Assembly (NCBI RefSeq): GCF_000367365.1
Contig: NZ_BARF01000110.1
Coordinates: forward strand, 1 to 64,000
Direction of reading: 5' to 3'
Length of the DNA stretch: 64,000 nucleotides
From: Streptomyces prunicolor NBRC 13075
GTDB taxonomy: Bacteria; Actinomycetota; Actinomycetes; Streptomycetales; Streptomycetaceae
The notes beneath the pieces were generated by a model that searched no databases, had not been told where the DNA came from, and worked only from the letters and a program-made list of their open reading frames with translations. The translations under genes and the position numbers were made by a program. Shown here in pieces: positions 48,709 to 57,322 of the stretch. The stretch's first letter is position 1, and the number at the start of each line of letters is the position of its first letter.

Positions 48709-50862
48709 ATGGACGCGAGATTTCTGTTATCGCCGCCGCCGACGCACGTCTCCAGTGATGTGCGCAGCCAAACCCGCAAGACCTCAGCCGCCGTAGGCGC
48801 CCTCGCGACCGTCGCCCTCCTGGTCGGCGCGCCTCCCGCCTCGGCCGCCGGCGCCCGTGACGCGACCGCCGACGTCCTCGCGAACCGGGACGTCACGCTC
48901 ACCGGCGACACGGTGGTCACCGTGCCGTCCGGGACGACGACGTACAACGGGGTGTTCCGCGGCCAGGGCACGCTCACCGTGCGCGGCGGCGGCACGCTGA
49001 TCCTCACCAAGGACAGCGACTTCACCCTCCCGGCGGCCCGGCAGCGGCAGAAGGTGACCACCCAGGGCGGCAACCACCCGTACACCACCGTCAGCAACCC
49101 GGACCCGCCCGCGATCACGGTCGCGAGCGGCACAACTCTCCAGTACGGCACGGGTGGTGGGACCGGCCTCATCGGCCACTTCCCCTACAGCACACCCGGG
49201 TATCAGCTCAACGAGCTGAACGTCCGCGTCGACGGCGCCCTGCGCCTCTCCCTGACCCGCACCTTCAACATCGGCACGATCAGCGGTTCGGGCCTGGTCA
49301 CGCAGCCCCGCAACATGTGGGGCACGCTCGACCTCGCCGGAACTCACCCGTTCTCAGGGGTGATCGACAACGGCACCGGCATGGCGGTCGGCCGCCCCGA
49401 GTACCCGGTCGCGCTCCCCAACGCCCGCGCGATCCTCAACCAGGGCTCCTGGATCATCGACACCCCGCTGTACCAGACGATCACCCTGCGCCAGAACTTC
49501 TATCAGCGCGAGTACGGCAGCGACGTCAACGTCCACTCCCGGCCGGGCAGCAAGGTCGTCCTCACGGGCCAGTACAGCTACAGCGACCAGGGTGGCGACA
49601 CGAACCCGTCCCTCAGCGACTCGAACCTCAACTGGCGTGCCATCGCCCACCAGTTGAACAAGCGCGGCACCAACATCGAGGGCGCGAACGTCCAGTGGGG
49701 CGACGGCACCACCCACCAGATCTTCATGCCGGGCACCAAGGACACCGTCTACATCAACCTCCACGCGGCGAGCGGGGTCCGGTCCCGGCTGACCTTCGAC
49801 TACGACGGTCCGGTCACCCTGGGTGCGCCGATCGGCGGCGGCAGGTACCACGACACGCTGGCCGCGCCCGGTGCCGGGGACATCGTGATCGCCGGGACGC
49901 GCGGGAATGACGTGACCTTCGCGGCGCCGCAGTACTACGACGGGTCGACGACCGTGGAGAAGGGGGCGGTGCTGCGACTGGGGTCCGGGAAGTCGGGCGG
50001 CGACGGTGGACTGCTGACCGGCACGGAGGGGCGTCGGATCGTCGACGACGGGACCCTTGTCCTGCGGAACGTGTCACTTCCCACGAATCTGTCGCGCCTC
50101 GGCGGCAAGGGGTCCCTGGTCCAGTCCGGCGCCGCCACAACGACACTGACGGGCACGGCGGTGACGTACACCGGGACGACGACGGTCTCCAAGGGCACGC
50201 TGGCGCTGAGATCCGGGGCAACTCTCGCCCACAGCAAGGCGATCCGGCTCACCTCGGCGGGCGCGCGGCTGGACGTGGGGACGGCGGGCCTGCGGGTGTC
50301 GACGGAACTGACCGGTCTGGGCACGGTGAAGGGTTCGGTGACGAACGACAGCCTGGTGACCACCGGGCTCACCGTGACCGGCAACTACACGCAGAGCGCG
50401 AAGGGTGAACTGGTCCTGGGCGCCAAGCCGTTGAAGGTCGCGGGCAAGGTCGGGCTGGCGGGCGACCTGGACCTCTCGGCCGCCGGGACGCACCCCGCGC
50501 GGACCGTCACGATCCTCGACCACACGGGTAAGGGCTCAACGACGGGCGCGTTCAAGGGACTTCGCGAGGGCACCAAGCTGAAGCTCGCCGACACGACGTA
50601 CCGCATCAGCTACCGGGGCGGCGACGGCAACGACGTCGTCCTGACCGCCGTCACCGCGACCACCCCCTCCCCCAGCACCCATCCCACATCCTCGCCGGGG
50701 ACGACGCTCGCCGAGGCCCGCACGACGAACACCGCCCGCAGCGACGGCTTCGGCTGGTGGCCCTACGCCCTCGGACTCGGCCTGCTCGGCGGCCTGCTGA
50801 TCCCGGCAACCAAGCGCACGCGGGGCGCCGGCAGGCGCGGGGGCGGGAGGCACGCGGCGTAG
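48709..50862 (+). CDS. Large surface protein with beta-strand (autotransporter-associated-type) repeats and C-terminal membrane anchor
   Basis: 717 residues from ATG 48709; GTG starts at 48670 and 48700 are alternatives, none with a good SD. Signal peptide (~28-48, ending ASAA), then a parallel beta-helix-like region with repeat units of the form GTLTVRGGGTLILT, GSTTVEKGAVLRLGSG and GTTTVSKGTLALRSGATL. A Ser/Thr/Pro stretch and a transmembrane helix (~690-708, WWPYALGLGLLGGLL) with Arg/Lys tail end the protein. A sortase LAxTG motif is absent. Perhaps a surface adhesin or polysaccharide-binding protein; a lyase-type fold cannot be excluded. Confidence 0.7.
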   Translation: MDARFLLSPPPTHVSSDVRSQTRKTSAAVGALATVALLVGAPPASAAGARDATADVLANRDVTLTGDTVVTVPSGTTTYNGVFRGQGTLTVRGGGTLILTKDSDFTLPAARQRQKVTTQGGNHPYTTVSNPDPPAITVASGTTLQYGTGGGTGLIGHFPYSTPGYQLNELNVRVDGALRLSLTRTFNIGTISGSGLVTQPRNMWGTLDLAGTHPFSGVIDNGTGMAVGRPEYPVALPNARAILNQGSWIIDTPLYQTITLRQNFYQREYGSDVNVHSRPGSKVVLTGQYSYSDQGGDTNPSLSDSNLNWRAIAHQLNKRGTNIEGANVQWGDGTTHQIFMPGTKDTVYINLHAASGVRSRLTFDYDGPVTLGAPIGGGRYHDTLAAPGAGDIVIAGTRGNDVTFAAPQYYDGSTTVEKGAVLRLGSGKSGGDGGLLTGTEGRRIVDDGTLVLRNVSLPTNLSRLGGKGSLVQSGAATTTLTGTAVTYTGTTTVSKGTLALRSGATLAHSKAIRLTSAGARLDVGTAGLRVSTELTGLGTVKGSVTNDSLVTTGLTVTGNYTQSAKGELVLGAKPLKVAGKVGLAGDLDLSAAGTHPARTVTILDHTGKGSTTGAFKGLREGTKLKLADTTYRISYRGGDGNDVVLTAVTATTPSPSTHPTSSPGTTLAEARTTNTARSDGFGWWPYALGLGLLGGLLIPATKRTRGAGRRGGGRHAA

Positions 50863-50885
50863 GACTGAGCAGGGGCGGCTGGGCA

Positions 50886-50930
50886 GCGCCCCTTCAGGGG
50901 CGCGGGGAACTGCGCGACCAGCCACGACGG
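50886..50930. repeat. Dispersed Streptomyces-type GC hairpin element, copy 2
   Basis: GCGCCCC-TTCA-GGGGCGC (50886-50903) is a perfect 7-bp stem with a tetraloop, followed by CGGGGAACTGCGCGACCAG, the reverse complement of the copy at 14855. It lies between two convergent genes (stops 50862 and 50978) and can terminate transcription from either side. Confidence 0.75.
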
Positions 50931-50977
50931 CGCTGGCAGCAAAACGACTGCACATCGCGGCACAACCAGCAGAGCGC

Positions 50978-52084
50978 CTAGCGGCCACTCGGCGCCTCCG
51001 GGAACCCCAACTGCGAGGCCAGCACACGCGCCTCAGCGGCCCACCCGGCGAGGAACGCGAGGGCCAACCCCCGCTCCCGGTACCGGAGTTCCGCGGAGAC
51101 GGCGCGCTCACCGCCGTAGTCCCGCTGCTCCTCGCCCGCGCGGGAAAGCATCGCGGCGGTGAGCCAGTCGTACTTCACGACGGACGCGCACAGCCCGAGC
51201 CGTACGAGCCGTTCGTCGACCCGGCTGCCCGACTCCCGGAGGCCGTGCAGATACGCGTCGTAGGCCCGCGCCGCGTAGCCGGGCAGGTCGGCGGCCGGGA
51301 CGAACAGGTCGAAGACGGAGTCGGGGAGGTAGTTGCCGAGGTCCTCTCCGAGGGCGCCGTCGCCGGCGAAGGCCCAGTCGAAGAGGACGCTGTCCCGGTC
51401 CTGCGTACGGACGTTGGCGGGCCACTGGTCGAGGTGGCTGAAGGCGCGCGGCAGGGCCTCCATGACGTCCAGGAACCACTCGCGGTCGTGGTGCAGCCGG
51501 ACCATGTCCTGGCGCAGTCCGGCGGGGAAGTGGTCGCGGACCAGGGGCTGTTGCCAGGCCGCGTCGTCGTCGAGGAGTTCCTCGCCGAGTGTGTTGCTGC
51601 CGACGTACTGGCGCAGGAAGCGGTGCGAGAGCCAGGGTTCGTCGGGGACGGGTGCGGCTCCTTGCGCGGCGCCGAGGCGGCGGGCGTGTTCGATGTGGCG
51701 GGCGAGCGGCCAGGCGGTGCCCGGCTCGCCGCGCACGTGCTCCAGCCACAACGCCACGTCCCCGTCGGCTCGTTCGACCCGGGCGAGCAGCCGGGGCGCG
51801 CGGATGCCGTACGGCTGCCAGGTCTGCGCGAGCCCGGAGTCGTAGACCTGCGCCTCGCGCAGCCAGTAGTTCCAGTGCCGGGGGTCGTCGGAAGCGGCCC
51901 AGCGGCCGGTGGCCGGCTTGCTGCGGGTGAGGACCTTGAGGACGGCCGTACGGTCGCCCGCGGTGACGGTCCAGACGCCCGCGGTGACGCCGTTCTTGGG
52001 GTTGTGGGTGAGCGGTGTCGCGGAGACCGGTCCGGTGGAGTGGCCCAGGACGTCCCGCGCTTCGGCTTCCGTGATGTTCCCCAT
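50978..52084 (-). CDS. Aminoglycoside-phosphotransferase-like (APH) kinase family protein
   Basis: 368 residues from ATG 52084. The protein-kinase-like fold is visible: VWTVTAGDRTAVLKVL with the ATP-binding lysine, the catalytic loop FSHLDQWPANV (H-x-D-x4-N) and the magnesium-binding FDWAFAG. Substrate unknown; such genes are common in Streptomyces and most are not resistance genes. Divergent from the methyltransferase gene. Confidence 0.82.
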   Translation of the reverse strand: MGNITEAEARDVLGHSTGPVSATPLTHNPKNGVTAGVWTVTAGDRTAVLKVLTRSKPATGRWAASDDPRHWNYWLREAQVYDSGLAQTWQPYGIRAPRLLARVERADGDVALWLEHVRGEPGTAWPLARHIEHARRLGAAQGAAPVPDEPWLSHRFLRQYVGSNTLGEELLDDDAAWQQPLVRDHFPAGLRQDMVRLHHDREWFLDVMEALPRAFSHLDQWPANVRTQDRDSVLFDWAFAGDGALGEDLGNYLPDSVFDLFVPAADLPGYAARAYDAYLHGLRESGSRVDERLVRLGLCASVVKYDWLTAAMLSRAGEEQRDYGGERAVSAELRYRERGLALAFLAGWAAEARVLASQLGFPEAPSGR

Positions 52085-52151
52085 GGTGGGCGATCCTTTC
52101 ACCAGCCGGACGGGGACCGCCGGGTACGGCCGTATCGACTAGCGTCGAGAC

Positions 52152-53093
52152 ATGACCAGCGACACCGCTCCCCTCCTCGCCGACGCGCTCGCCGCCGGGA
52201 CGCTCGTCCTCGACGGCGGTCTGTCCAACCAGCTCGGGGCCGCCGGGCACGACCTGAGCGACGAGCTGTGGTCGGCGCGGCTGCTCGCGGACCGGCCCGA
52301 GGCGATCGCCGAGGCGCACCTCGCGTACTACGAGGCGGGCGCCGACGTGGCGATCACCGCCAGCTACCAGGCCACCTTCGAGGGCTTCGCGAAGCGCGGG
52401 ATCAAGCACGACCGGGCAGCCCAACTCATGGCAGAGAGCGTGGAGTTGGCCATCGATGCGGCGGTGGACGCGGGAGGGCGGGGCATCGAGCGGCCGTTCT
52501 ACGTGGCGGCCTCGGTCGGGCCGTACGGCGCGATGCTCGCGGACGGCTCCGAGTACCGGGGCCGGTACGGGCTGAGCGTGGCCGAGCTGGAGGCCTTCCA
52601 CCGGCCCCGCCTGGAGGTGCTGGACTTCGTCGGGCCGGACGTGCTGGCCTTCGAGACGATCCCGGACGCCGATGAGGCCGAGGCGCTGCTGCGGGCGGTG
52701 CGCGGACTGCGGACGCCCGCCTGGCTGTCGTACTCGATCGCCGGTGATCGCACCCGTGCCGGGCAGCCGCTGGAGGAGGCGTTCGCCCTGGCCGCCGACG
52801 CGGACGAGATCATCGCGGTCGGCGTCAACTGCTGTGCGCCCGAGGACGTCGAGGGCGCGGTCGGGATCGCGGCCCGCGTGACCGGCAAGCCGGTCGTCGT
52901 CTACCCCAACAGCGGCGAGACCTGGGACGCCAACGCCCGTGCGTGGACGGGCCGTTCCACCTTCACCGCCGAACAGGTCGAGGGCTGGCAGGCGTCCGGC
53001 GCACGGCTGATCGGGGGGTGCTGCCGGGTGGGGCCGGAGGCGATCACGTCGATCGCGCGGACACTCGAGCCGGGTTCCCGACTCAGGAAGTGA
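52152..53093 (+). CDS. mmuM: Homocysteine S-methyltransferase
   Basis: 313 residues. The TIM-barrel zinc site cysteines are in VNCCAPEDV and GGCCRVGP, and the N-terminus LVLDGGLSNQLGAAGHDL is typical of MmuM, which uses S-methylmethionine or SAM to make methionine. No SD precedes the ATG and TAGCGT lies six bases upstream, so the mRNA may be leaderless. Its last 11 bases overlap the convergent LacI gene. Confidence 0.9.
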   Translation: MTSDTAPLLADALAAGTLVLDGGLSNQLGAAGHDLSDELWSARLLADRPEAIAEAHLAYYEAGADVAITASYQATFEGFAKRGIKHDRAAQLMAESVELAIDAAVDAGGRGIERPFYVAASVGPYGAMLADGSEYRGRYGLSVAELEAFHRPRLEVLDFVGPDVLAFETIPDADEAEALLRAVRGLRTPAWLSYSIAGDRTRAGQPLEEAFALAADADEIIAVGVNCCAPEDVEGAVGIAARVTGKPVVVYPNSGETWDANARAWTGRSTFTAEQVEGWQASGARLIGGCCRVGPEAITSIARTLEPGSRLRK

Positions 53094-54138
53094 CCGCCGC
53101 GATCGAGTCCCGCACCACCACATGCGTGCCCAGCAACAGGTGCTCGTCCGGGGATTCCGCGGTGCGGCCCAGGGCGGTGCGTACGGCGAGGCGGCCCAGC
53201 TCCTCGTAGGGGACGTGGACCGTGGTCAGGGCGGGGTAGAGGTCGCGGGCGAACGGGATGTCGTCGTAGCCGGCGAGGGAGACGTCGCCGGGGACGTCCA
53301 GGCCCGCCTCGTGCAGCGCGGTGAGCGCGCCCGCGGCGACCATGTCGGTGGCGGCGACCACCGCCGTGAACTCCAGTTTCCGGCTCAGGGCGAGGCGCAT
53401 CAGGCGGTGGCCCGAGTCGCGGGTGAAGTCGCCGTGGAGGAGGAGTTCCGGGTCCGGGTCGAGGCCGCGGGCGCGGTGCGCGGCGAGGTAACCGCGTTCA
53501 CGGCCCTGCGCGGTCGCATGGTGCGGCTTGCCGCCGAGGAACAGGATGCGCTGGTGGCCCTGGGCCAGGACGTGCGCGACGAGGGCGTAGGCGCCACCCT
53601 CGTTGTCGTACTCGATGACCGTGACGGGTGCGCCCGGGCCGAGCGGCGGCCGACCGCAGAGCACGAGCCGCGAGCCCGCTGAGGCCAGTGAGTCGGCGAT
53701 ACGGCGGGTGCGCTCGCGGTACTCGGGGGTGTCGGCGGTGCCGCCGACGAGGATCACGGCGGCGGTGCGCTGGGCGCGCATGGTCTCGATGAAGTCCAGT
53801 TCGCGCTGGACGTCGCCCTCGGTGCTGCATACCAGGCAGAGGTGGCCGAGCCGGGTCGCCTCGCGCTCCACGCCGTGTGCCATCAGCGCGAACGACGGTC
53901 CCGTGATGTCCTCCAGGACGAACGCGAGGGTCGGCGTCCCGACGCCCGCCACGGCCTTGGCGCGGGCGTCGGCGACGTAGTCCAGTTCGCGTACGGCCCG
54001 CAGCACGCGGGTGCGGGTCGCCGTGCTCACCGGGTAGTCGCCGCCGAGCACCCGCGACACCGTGGACGCGGACACCCCGGCGCGGGCCGCCACGTCCCGG
54101 ATGGTGCTCCCGTTCGCGTCCTGGCTCTTCCTGGTCAT
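53083..54138 (-). CDS. LacI-family transcriptional regulator
   Basis: 351 residues from ATG 54138 with GAGG seven bases upstream. LacI helix-turn-helix (IRDVAARAGVSASTVSRVLGG) with hinge helix (ARAKAVAGVGTPTLAFVLED), then a periplasmic-binding-protein-like sugar domain (FTAVVAATDMVAAGAL, VSLAGYDDIPFARDL, TTVHVPYEELGRLAV). The AACCGGTT palindromes at 54181 and 54290 lie directly upstream, so autoregulation is likely, and the same sites precede the downstream uptake operon. Confidence 0.92.
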   Translation of the reverse strand: MTRKSQDANGSTIRDVAARAGVSASTVSRVLGGDYPVSTATRTRVLRAVRELDYVADARAKAVAGVGTPTLAFVLEDITGPSFALMAHGVEREATRLGHLCLVCSTEGDVQRELDFIETMRAQRTAAVILVGGTADTPEYRERTRRIADSLASAGSRLVLCGRPPLGPGAPVTVIEYDNEGGAYALVAHVLAQGHQRILFLGGKPHHATAQGRERGYLAAHRARGLDPDPELLLHGDFTRDSGHRLMRLALSRKLEFTAVVAATDMVAAGALTALHEAGLDVPGDVSLAGYDDIPFARDLYPALTTVHVPYEELGRLAVRTALGRTAESPDEHLLLGTHVVVRDSIAAVTS

Positions 54139-54180
54139 GTACCCGCCTCGCCCCTCCCCGGCCTGTGGCAACACTCCGGC

Positions 54181-54188
54181 AACCGGTT
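54181..54188. promoter_or_regulatory. AACCGGTT operator-like site A
   Basis: GGCAACCGGTTCCC, 43-56 bases before the LacI start. One of four matching sites (consensus GNAACCGGTTTCC) in a 4.4-kb stretch. LacI operators have such even palindromes with a central CG. Confidence 0.6.
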
Positions 54189-54289
54189 CCCTGAGCGGAG
54201 AGTAGCAGTGGGTGAAGGCCGGGAGGAGGGGCGTGCGTCGGCCAATTCGCCTACGTCAGCAAGGCAGTTGCCGGCGACCGGCGTTGGGC

Positions 54290-54297
54290 AACCGGTT
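54290..54297. promoter_or_regulatory. AACCGGTT operator-like site B
   Basis: GGCAACCGGTTTCC, between the esterase stop (54318) and the LacI start (54138), 109 bp from site A. Two spaced sites could allow looping by a LacI tetramer or two dimers. Confidence 0.6.
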
Positions 54298-54317
54298 TCC
54301 ACGCCGTATCCGCCCCC

Positions 54318-55928
54318 TCACGACGACCGCCGCACATCCCCCGTCCCCGTGCGCCGCAACCGCCTTACGACCGACCGCAGTTCGGTGGCGCTCCGCACCG
54401 GCGGCGCGCCTTCGGCCGGAATCGCCGCTTCCTTCGCCTTCGCCACGGCGTCGGCCGCCCACAGGGCGAACTCGGGGTCGCGCGGCCCGTGTGCGACGTA
54501 CGGCTCGCCCTCGCCGAAGATGCGTACCGGGTGGGTGTCGTCCCAGGCCTGCCACCCGGGGTCGCCGTCCACGGCGAATCGCACCCACGCCCCGTGCATG
54601 GCGTCGGCGAGTTCCTGGGGTGCGCCCTGGCCCGCGAGTTTGGCGGCCTCGGGGATGTCGCCCGTGTCGAAGACGAAGCCGAGTTCGAGGGCGTGGCAGG
54701 AGCCGAGGTCGGGGAGGTTGGAGGGCCAGGCGAACTCGTAGACGTGGGAGGTGCCGGGGCGGGCGTCGGCGAGGCGGTGCAGGGGGTAGCGGAGGAGGTG
54801 GTCGGTGACGAGCTGGCCGACGGTCTCGGCGGTGCCGGCGCCGGGGTGCAGGGCGCGGTAGCCGCGCGGGACCTCGACTCCGCAGTGGCAGCGGGCCATC
54901 GCACCGGCCAGGGCGACCGCGCCGAGCCGGTCGACGCGCTCGTGCAGCCCGCCGGGGACCAGCCACAGCCGGTACTCGTCGCGGGTCCAGCCGAGCATCA
55001 GGTCGACGCCCCGGGCCGCGTCACCGGCGACGAGGGCCTCCAGCGGATCGCGGGGCACGAGGTCGCCGTCGATGACGATCCCGAACGTGGGTCCGCCGAG
55101 CACCGGGCTGCTGAGTCTGCCCACGTCGGCCTGGGTGCGCAGCAGGAGTTCGCGGTCGACGGCGGCGAAGGCCTCGGCGGTGGCGGGGATCTTCAGCCGG
55201 GTCGCCATCCGGCGCACCATCCGCCGTACCTTGTCGCGGTCGAAGGCCTCCGGGGGCCCGCTCTGGAGGATGGCCCGGTGTACCAGCCCCTGGGCCTGCG
55301 GGGCGGCGAGCAGCGCGCCGATGCTGATCGCGCCGGCGGACTGGCCGAAGAGGGTGATCCGGTCGGGGTCGCCACCGAACTCCGCGATCGACTCGTGCAC
55401 CCAGCGCAGCGCGGCGAGCTGGTCGCGCAGGCCGGGGTTGGCGGGGGCGTCCGGGAAGAGTCCGTAACCTTCTACGCCCAGGCGGTAGTTGAGCGAGACG
55501 AACACGACTCCGTCGCGGGCGAAGGCGTGTCCGTCGTAGACCGGGACGGCCGACGAGCCCCGGGTGAGCGCGCCGCCGTGCAGCCAGACCATCACGGGCA
55601 GCCGGGCGCCCGGGCCGGGTTCCGGGGTCCATACGTTGAGGTTGAGGCAGTCGTCGCCGGGCAGGGCGGGGTCGGAGAGCAGTTTGGCGAAGGCTTCGGA
55701 GTACGGCGGTTTCGGCGCGGTCGGGCCGAAGGCGAGCGCGTCGCGCACTCCGGTCCAGGGCTCGGGCGGGACGGGCGGGCGGAACCGCCGGGGGCCGATG
55801 GGAGGGGCCGCGTAGGGGATGCCCCGGAAGACCGCGATCCCGTTCTCGTACCGGCCGCGTACCGCCCCGTGGGGGGTGCCCACCACGGGGTCCATCTGCT
55901 CCGCCGTCTGCGTCGTCGTCGCCGTCAT
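54318..55928 (-). CDS. Type B carboxylesterase
   Basis: 536 residues, no signal peptide. Alpha/beta-hydrolase of the carboxylesterase/para-nitrobenzyl-esterase family: FRGIPYAAPP, EDCLNLNVWTP-type GDDCLNLNVW, oxyanion hole HGGA (117-120), and nucleophile Ser197 in GQSAGA. It likely de-acylates imported plant sugars or unrelated esters. Start ATG 55928 with GGAG 11 bases upstream. It precedes and runs toward the LacI gene, divergent from the dehydrogenase. Confidence 0.87.
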   Translation of the reverse strand: MTATTTQTAEQMDPVVGTPHGAVRGRYENGIAVFRGIPYAAPPIGPRRFRPPVPPEPWTGVRDALAFGPTAPKPPYSEAFAKLLSDPALPGDDCLNLNVWTPEPGPGARLPVMVWLHGGALTRGSSAVPVYDGHAFARDGVVFVSLNYRLGVEGYGLFPDAPANPGLRDQLAALRWVHESIAEFGGDPDRITLFGQSAGAISIGALLAAPQAQGLVHRAILQSGPPEAFDRDKVRRMVRRMATRLKIPATAEAFAAVDRELLLRTQADVGRLSSPVLGGPTFGIVIDGDLVPRDPLEALVAGDAARGVDLMLGWTRDEYRLWLVPGGLHERVDRLGAVALAGAMARCHCGVEVPRGYRALHPGAGTAETVGQLVTDHLLRYPLHRLADARPGTSHVYEFAWPSNLPDLGSCHALELGFVFDTGDIPEAAKLAGQGAPQELADAMHGAWVRFAVDGDPGWQAWDDTHPVRIFGEGEPYVAHGPRDPEFALWAADAVAKAKEAAIPAEGAPPVRSATELRSVVRRLRRTGTGDVRRSS

Positions 55929-56144
55929 CCGCCCACCAGCTCCTCACCACGCTCGTGAACCATGCTGCTCATCAGAGCATCACACCGAGCCCAGCTATTC
56001 CGGCGGACGAGCGCGGCTGGACGGGTCATGACGGTGCACCCGGGGGCGTACTACGTCCGTTCGGGTCGGGAACCGATCGAAATATTTCCGCGCCCGGGGT
56101 CCCCTCTCACCGATTGACCCCCGCTCCACAGCAGATCTACGGTA

Positions 56145-56169
56145 GAAGACGTTTTCAGAAAACGTTTCC
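56145..56169. promoter_or_regulatory. Two adjacent LacI-type palindromes before the hydroxyacid dehydrogenase
   Basis: GAAGACGTTTTC (56145-56156) and GAAAACGTTTCC (56158-56169) are nearly the same 12-mer, 13 bp apart. They lie 20-44 bases before the dehydrogenase ATG, in the core promoter of the divergent region. Probably bound by the LacI regulator at 57323 or the one at 53083. Confidence 0.6.
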
Positions 56170-56188
56170 CACTCCGTACTGGAGGGTC

Positions 56189-57202
56189 ATGCCCAGCGCC
56201 CAGCCGCCGAGGGCCATGTTCGCCATGGATCCGGTGCACCTGCCCCTGCTCTTCCCCTCCCCCCTGATGGCACGGCTCCGGCAGACGGCCGAGATCGACC
56301 CGGGGCTCGTCGTACAGGACTTCGCCGACCCCCAGGCCGCCCGCGCCCTGGCCGAGGCCGAGGTCCTGATCACCGGCTGGGGCTGCCCGCACCTCGACGC
56401 CGACGCGCTGGCGGCGGCACCCCGGCTGCGCACCGTGCTGCACGCGGCGGGCTCCGTCCGTTCGCTGGTCGGCGAGGCCCTGTGGGAACGCGGGGTGACC
56501 GTCTCCAGCGCGGTCACCGGCAACGCGCTCCCGGTCGCCGAGTACACCCTCGCGATGATCCTGCTCGCCGGGAAGGACACCTTCGCCCAGCGGGAACGCT
56601 TCCGGCACACGCACGCGTACCCGACACCCGCCGAGACCGCGCCGATCGGCAACCTCGGCCGCCGCATCGGCGTCATCGGCGCCTCCCGGGTGGGCCGCAG
56701 ACTCCTCGAACTGCTGCGGCCGTACGACTTCGAGGTCCTCCTGCACGACCCCTACGTCAGCGTCACCGAGGCCGCCGCGCTCGGGGCCGAACTCCTGCCG
56801 CTGGACCACCTGTTGAGCGGCAGCGACATCGTCAGCCTGCACGCCCCCGACATCCCCGAGACGCAGCACATGCTGGACCGCGGACGGCTCGCCCTCATCC
56901 GGGACGGCGGGGTGCTGATCAACACCTCCCGGGGCGCCCTGATCGACCACGAGGCCCTGACCGACGAACTGTTGTCCGGCCGCCTGACCGCGATCCTCGA
57001 CGTCACCGAACCCGAGCCACTGCCCCCCACATCTCCCCTGTACAAGCTGCCGAACGTCTTCCTCACCCCCCACATCGCGGGCTCCCTCGGCAACGAGCTG
57101 GCGCGGCTCGGCGGCATCGTCGTCGACGAGCTGGAGCGGCTGGCCGCGGGCCTGCCACCGGCCCACGAGGTACGGCACGCGGACCTGGCCCGTGTCGCCT
57201 GA
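56189..57202 (+). CDS. D-2-hydroxyacid dehydrogenase family protein
   Basis: 337 residues from ATG 56189 (GGAGG only three bases upstream; ATG 56216 is possible). The NAD-binding Rossmann fold has IGVIGASRVGRRLLEL; catalytic residues fit Arg in INTSRGALIDHEAL, Glu in DVTEPEP and His in TPHIAG. It would interconvert a 2-keto and a D-2-hydroxy acid. Lies alone between two LacI systems, with the tandem palindromes in its promoter. Confidence 0.87.
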   Translation: MPSAQPPRAMFAMDPVHLPLLFPSPLMARLRQTAEIDPGLVVQDFADPQAARALAEAEVLITGWGCPHLDADALAAAPRLRTVLHAAGSVRSLVGEALWERGVTVSSAVTGNALPVAEYTLAMILLAGKDTFAQRERFRHTHAYPTPAETAPIGNLGRRIGVIGASRVGRRLLELLRPYDFEVLLHDPYVSVTEAAALGAELLPLDHLLSGSDIVSLHAPDIPETQHMLDRGRLALIRDGGVLINTSRGALIDHEALTDELLSGRLTAILDVTEPEPLPPTSPLYKLPNVFLTPHIAGSLGNELARLGGIVVDELERLAAGLPPAHEVRHADLARVA

Positions 57203-57235
57203 TCCGCGCCGTCCACAGGCCGGCGCACCGGGAAC

Positions 57236-57252
57236 AACCGTGGGATACGGTT
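57236..57252. promoter_or_regulatory. AACCGT-GGGAT-ACGGTT palindrome before the second LacI gene
   Basis: A perfect 6-bp inverted repeat with 5-nt centre, extended outward by GGAA and TCC half-matches. It lies about 70 bases before the GTG start and is the likely autoregulatory operator. Confidence 0.5.
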
Positions 57253-57322
57253 TCCGGACCGGCGCCGGAGCAGGCCCCAGGGCGCCCGGTGGAAACACGG
57301 TCATGGTGAAGGAGTCCCTACG

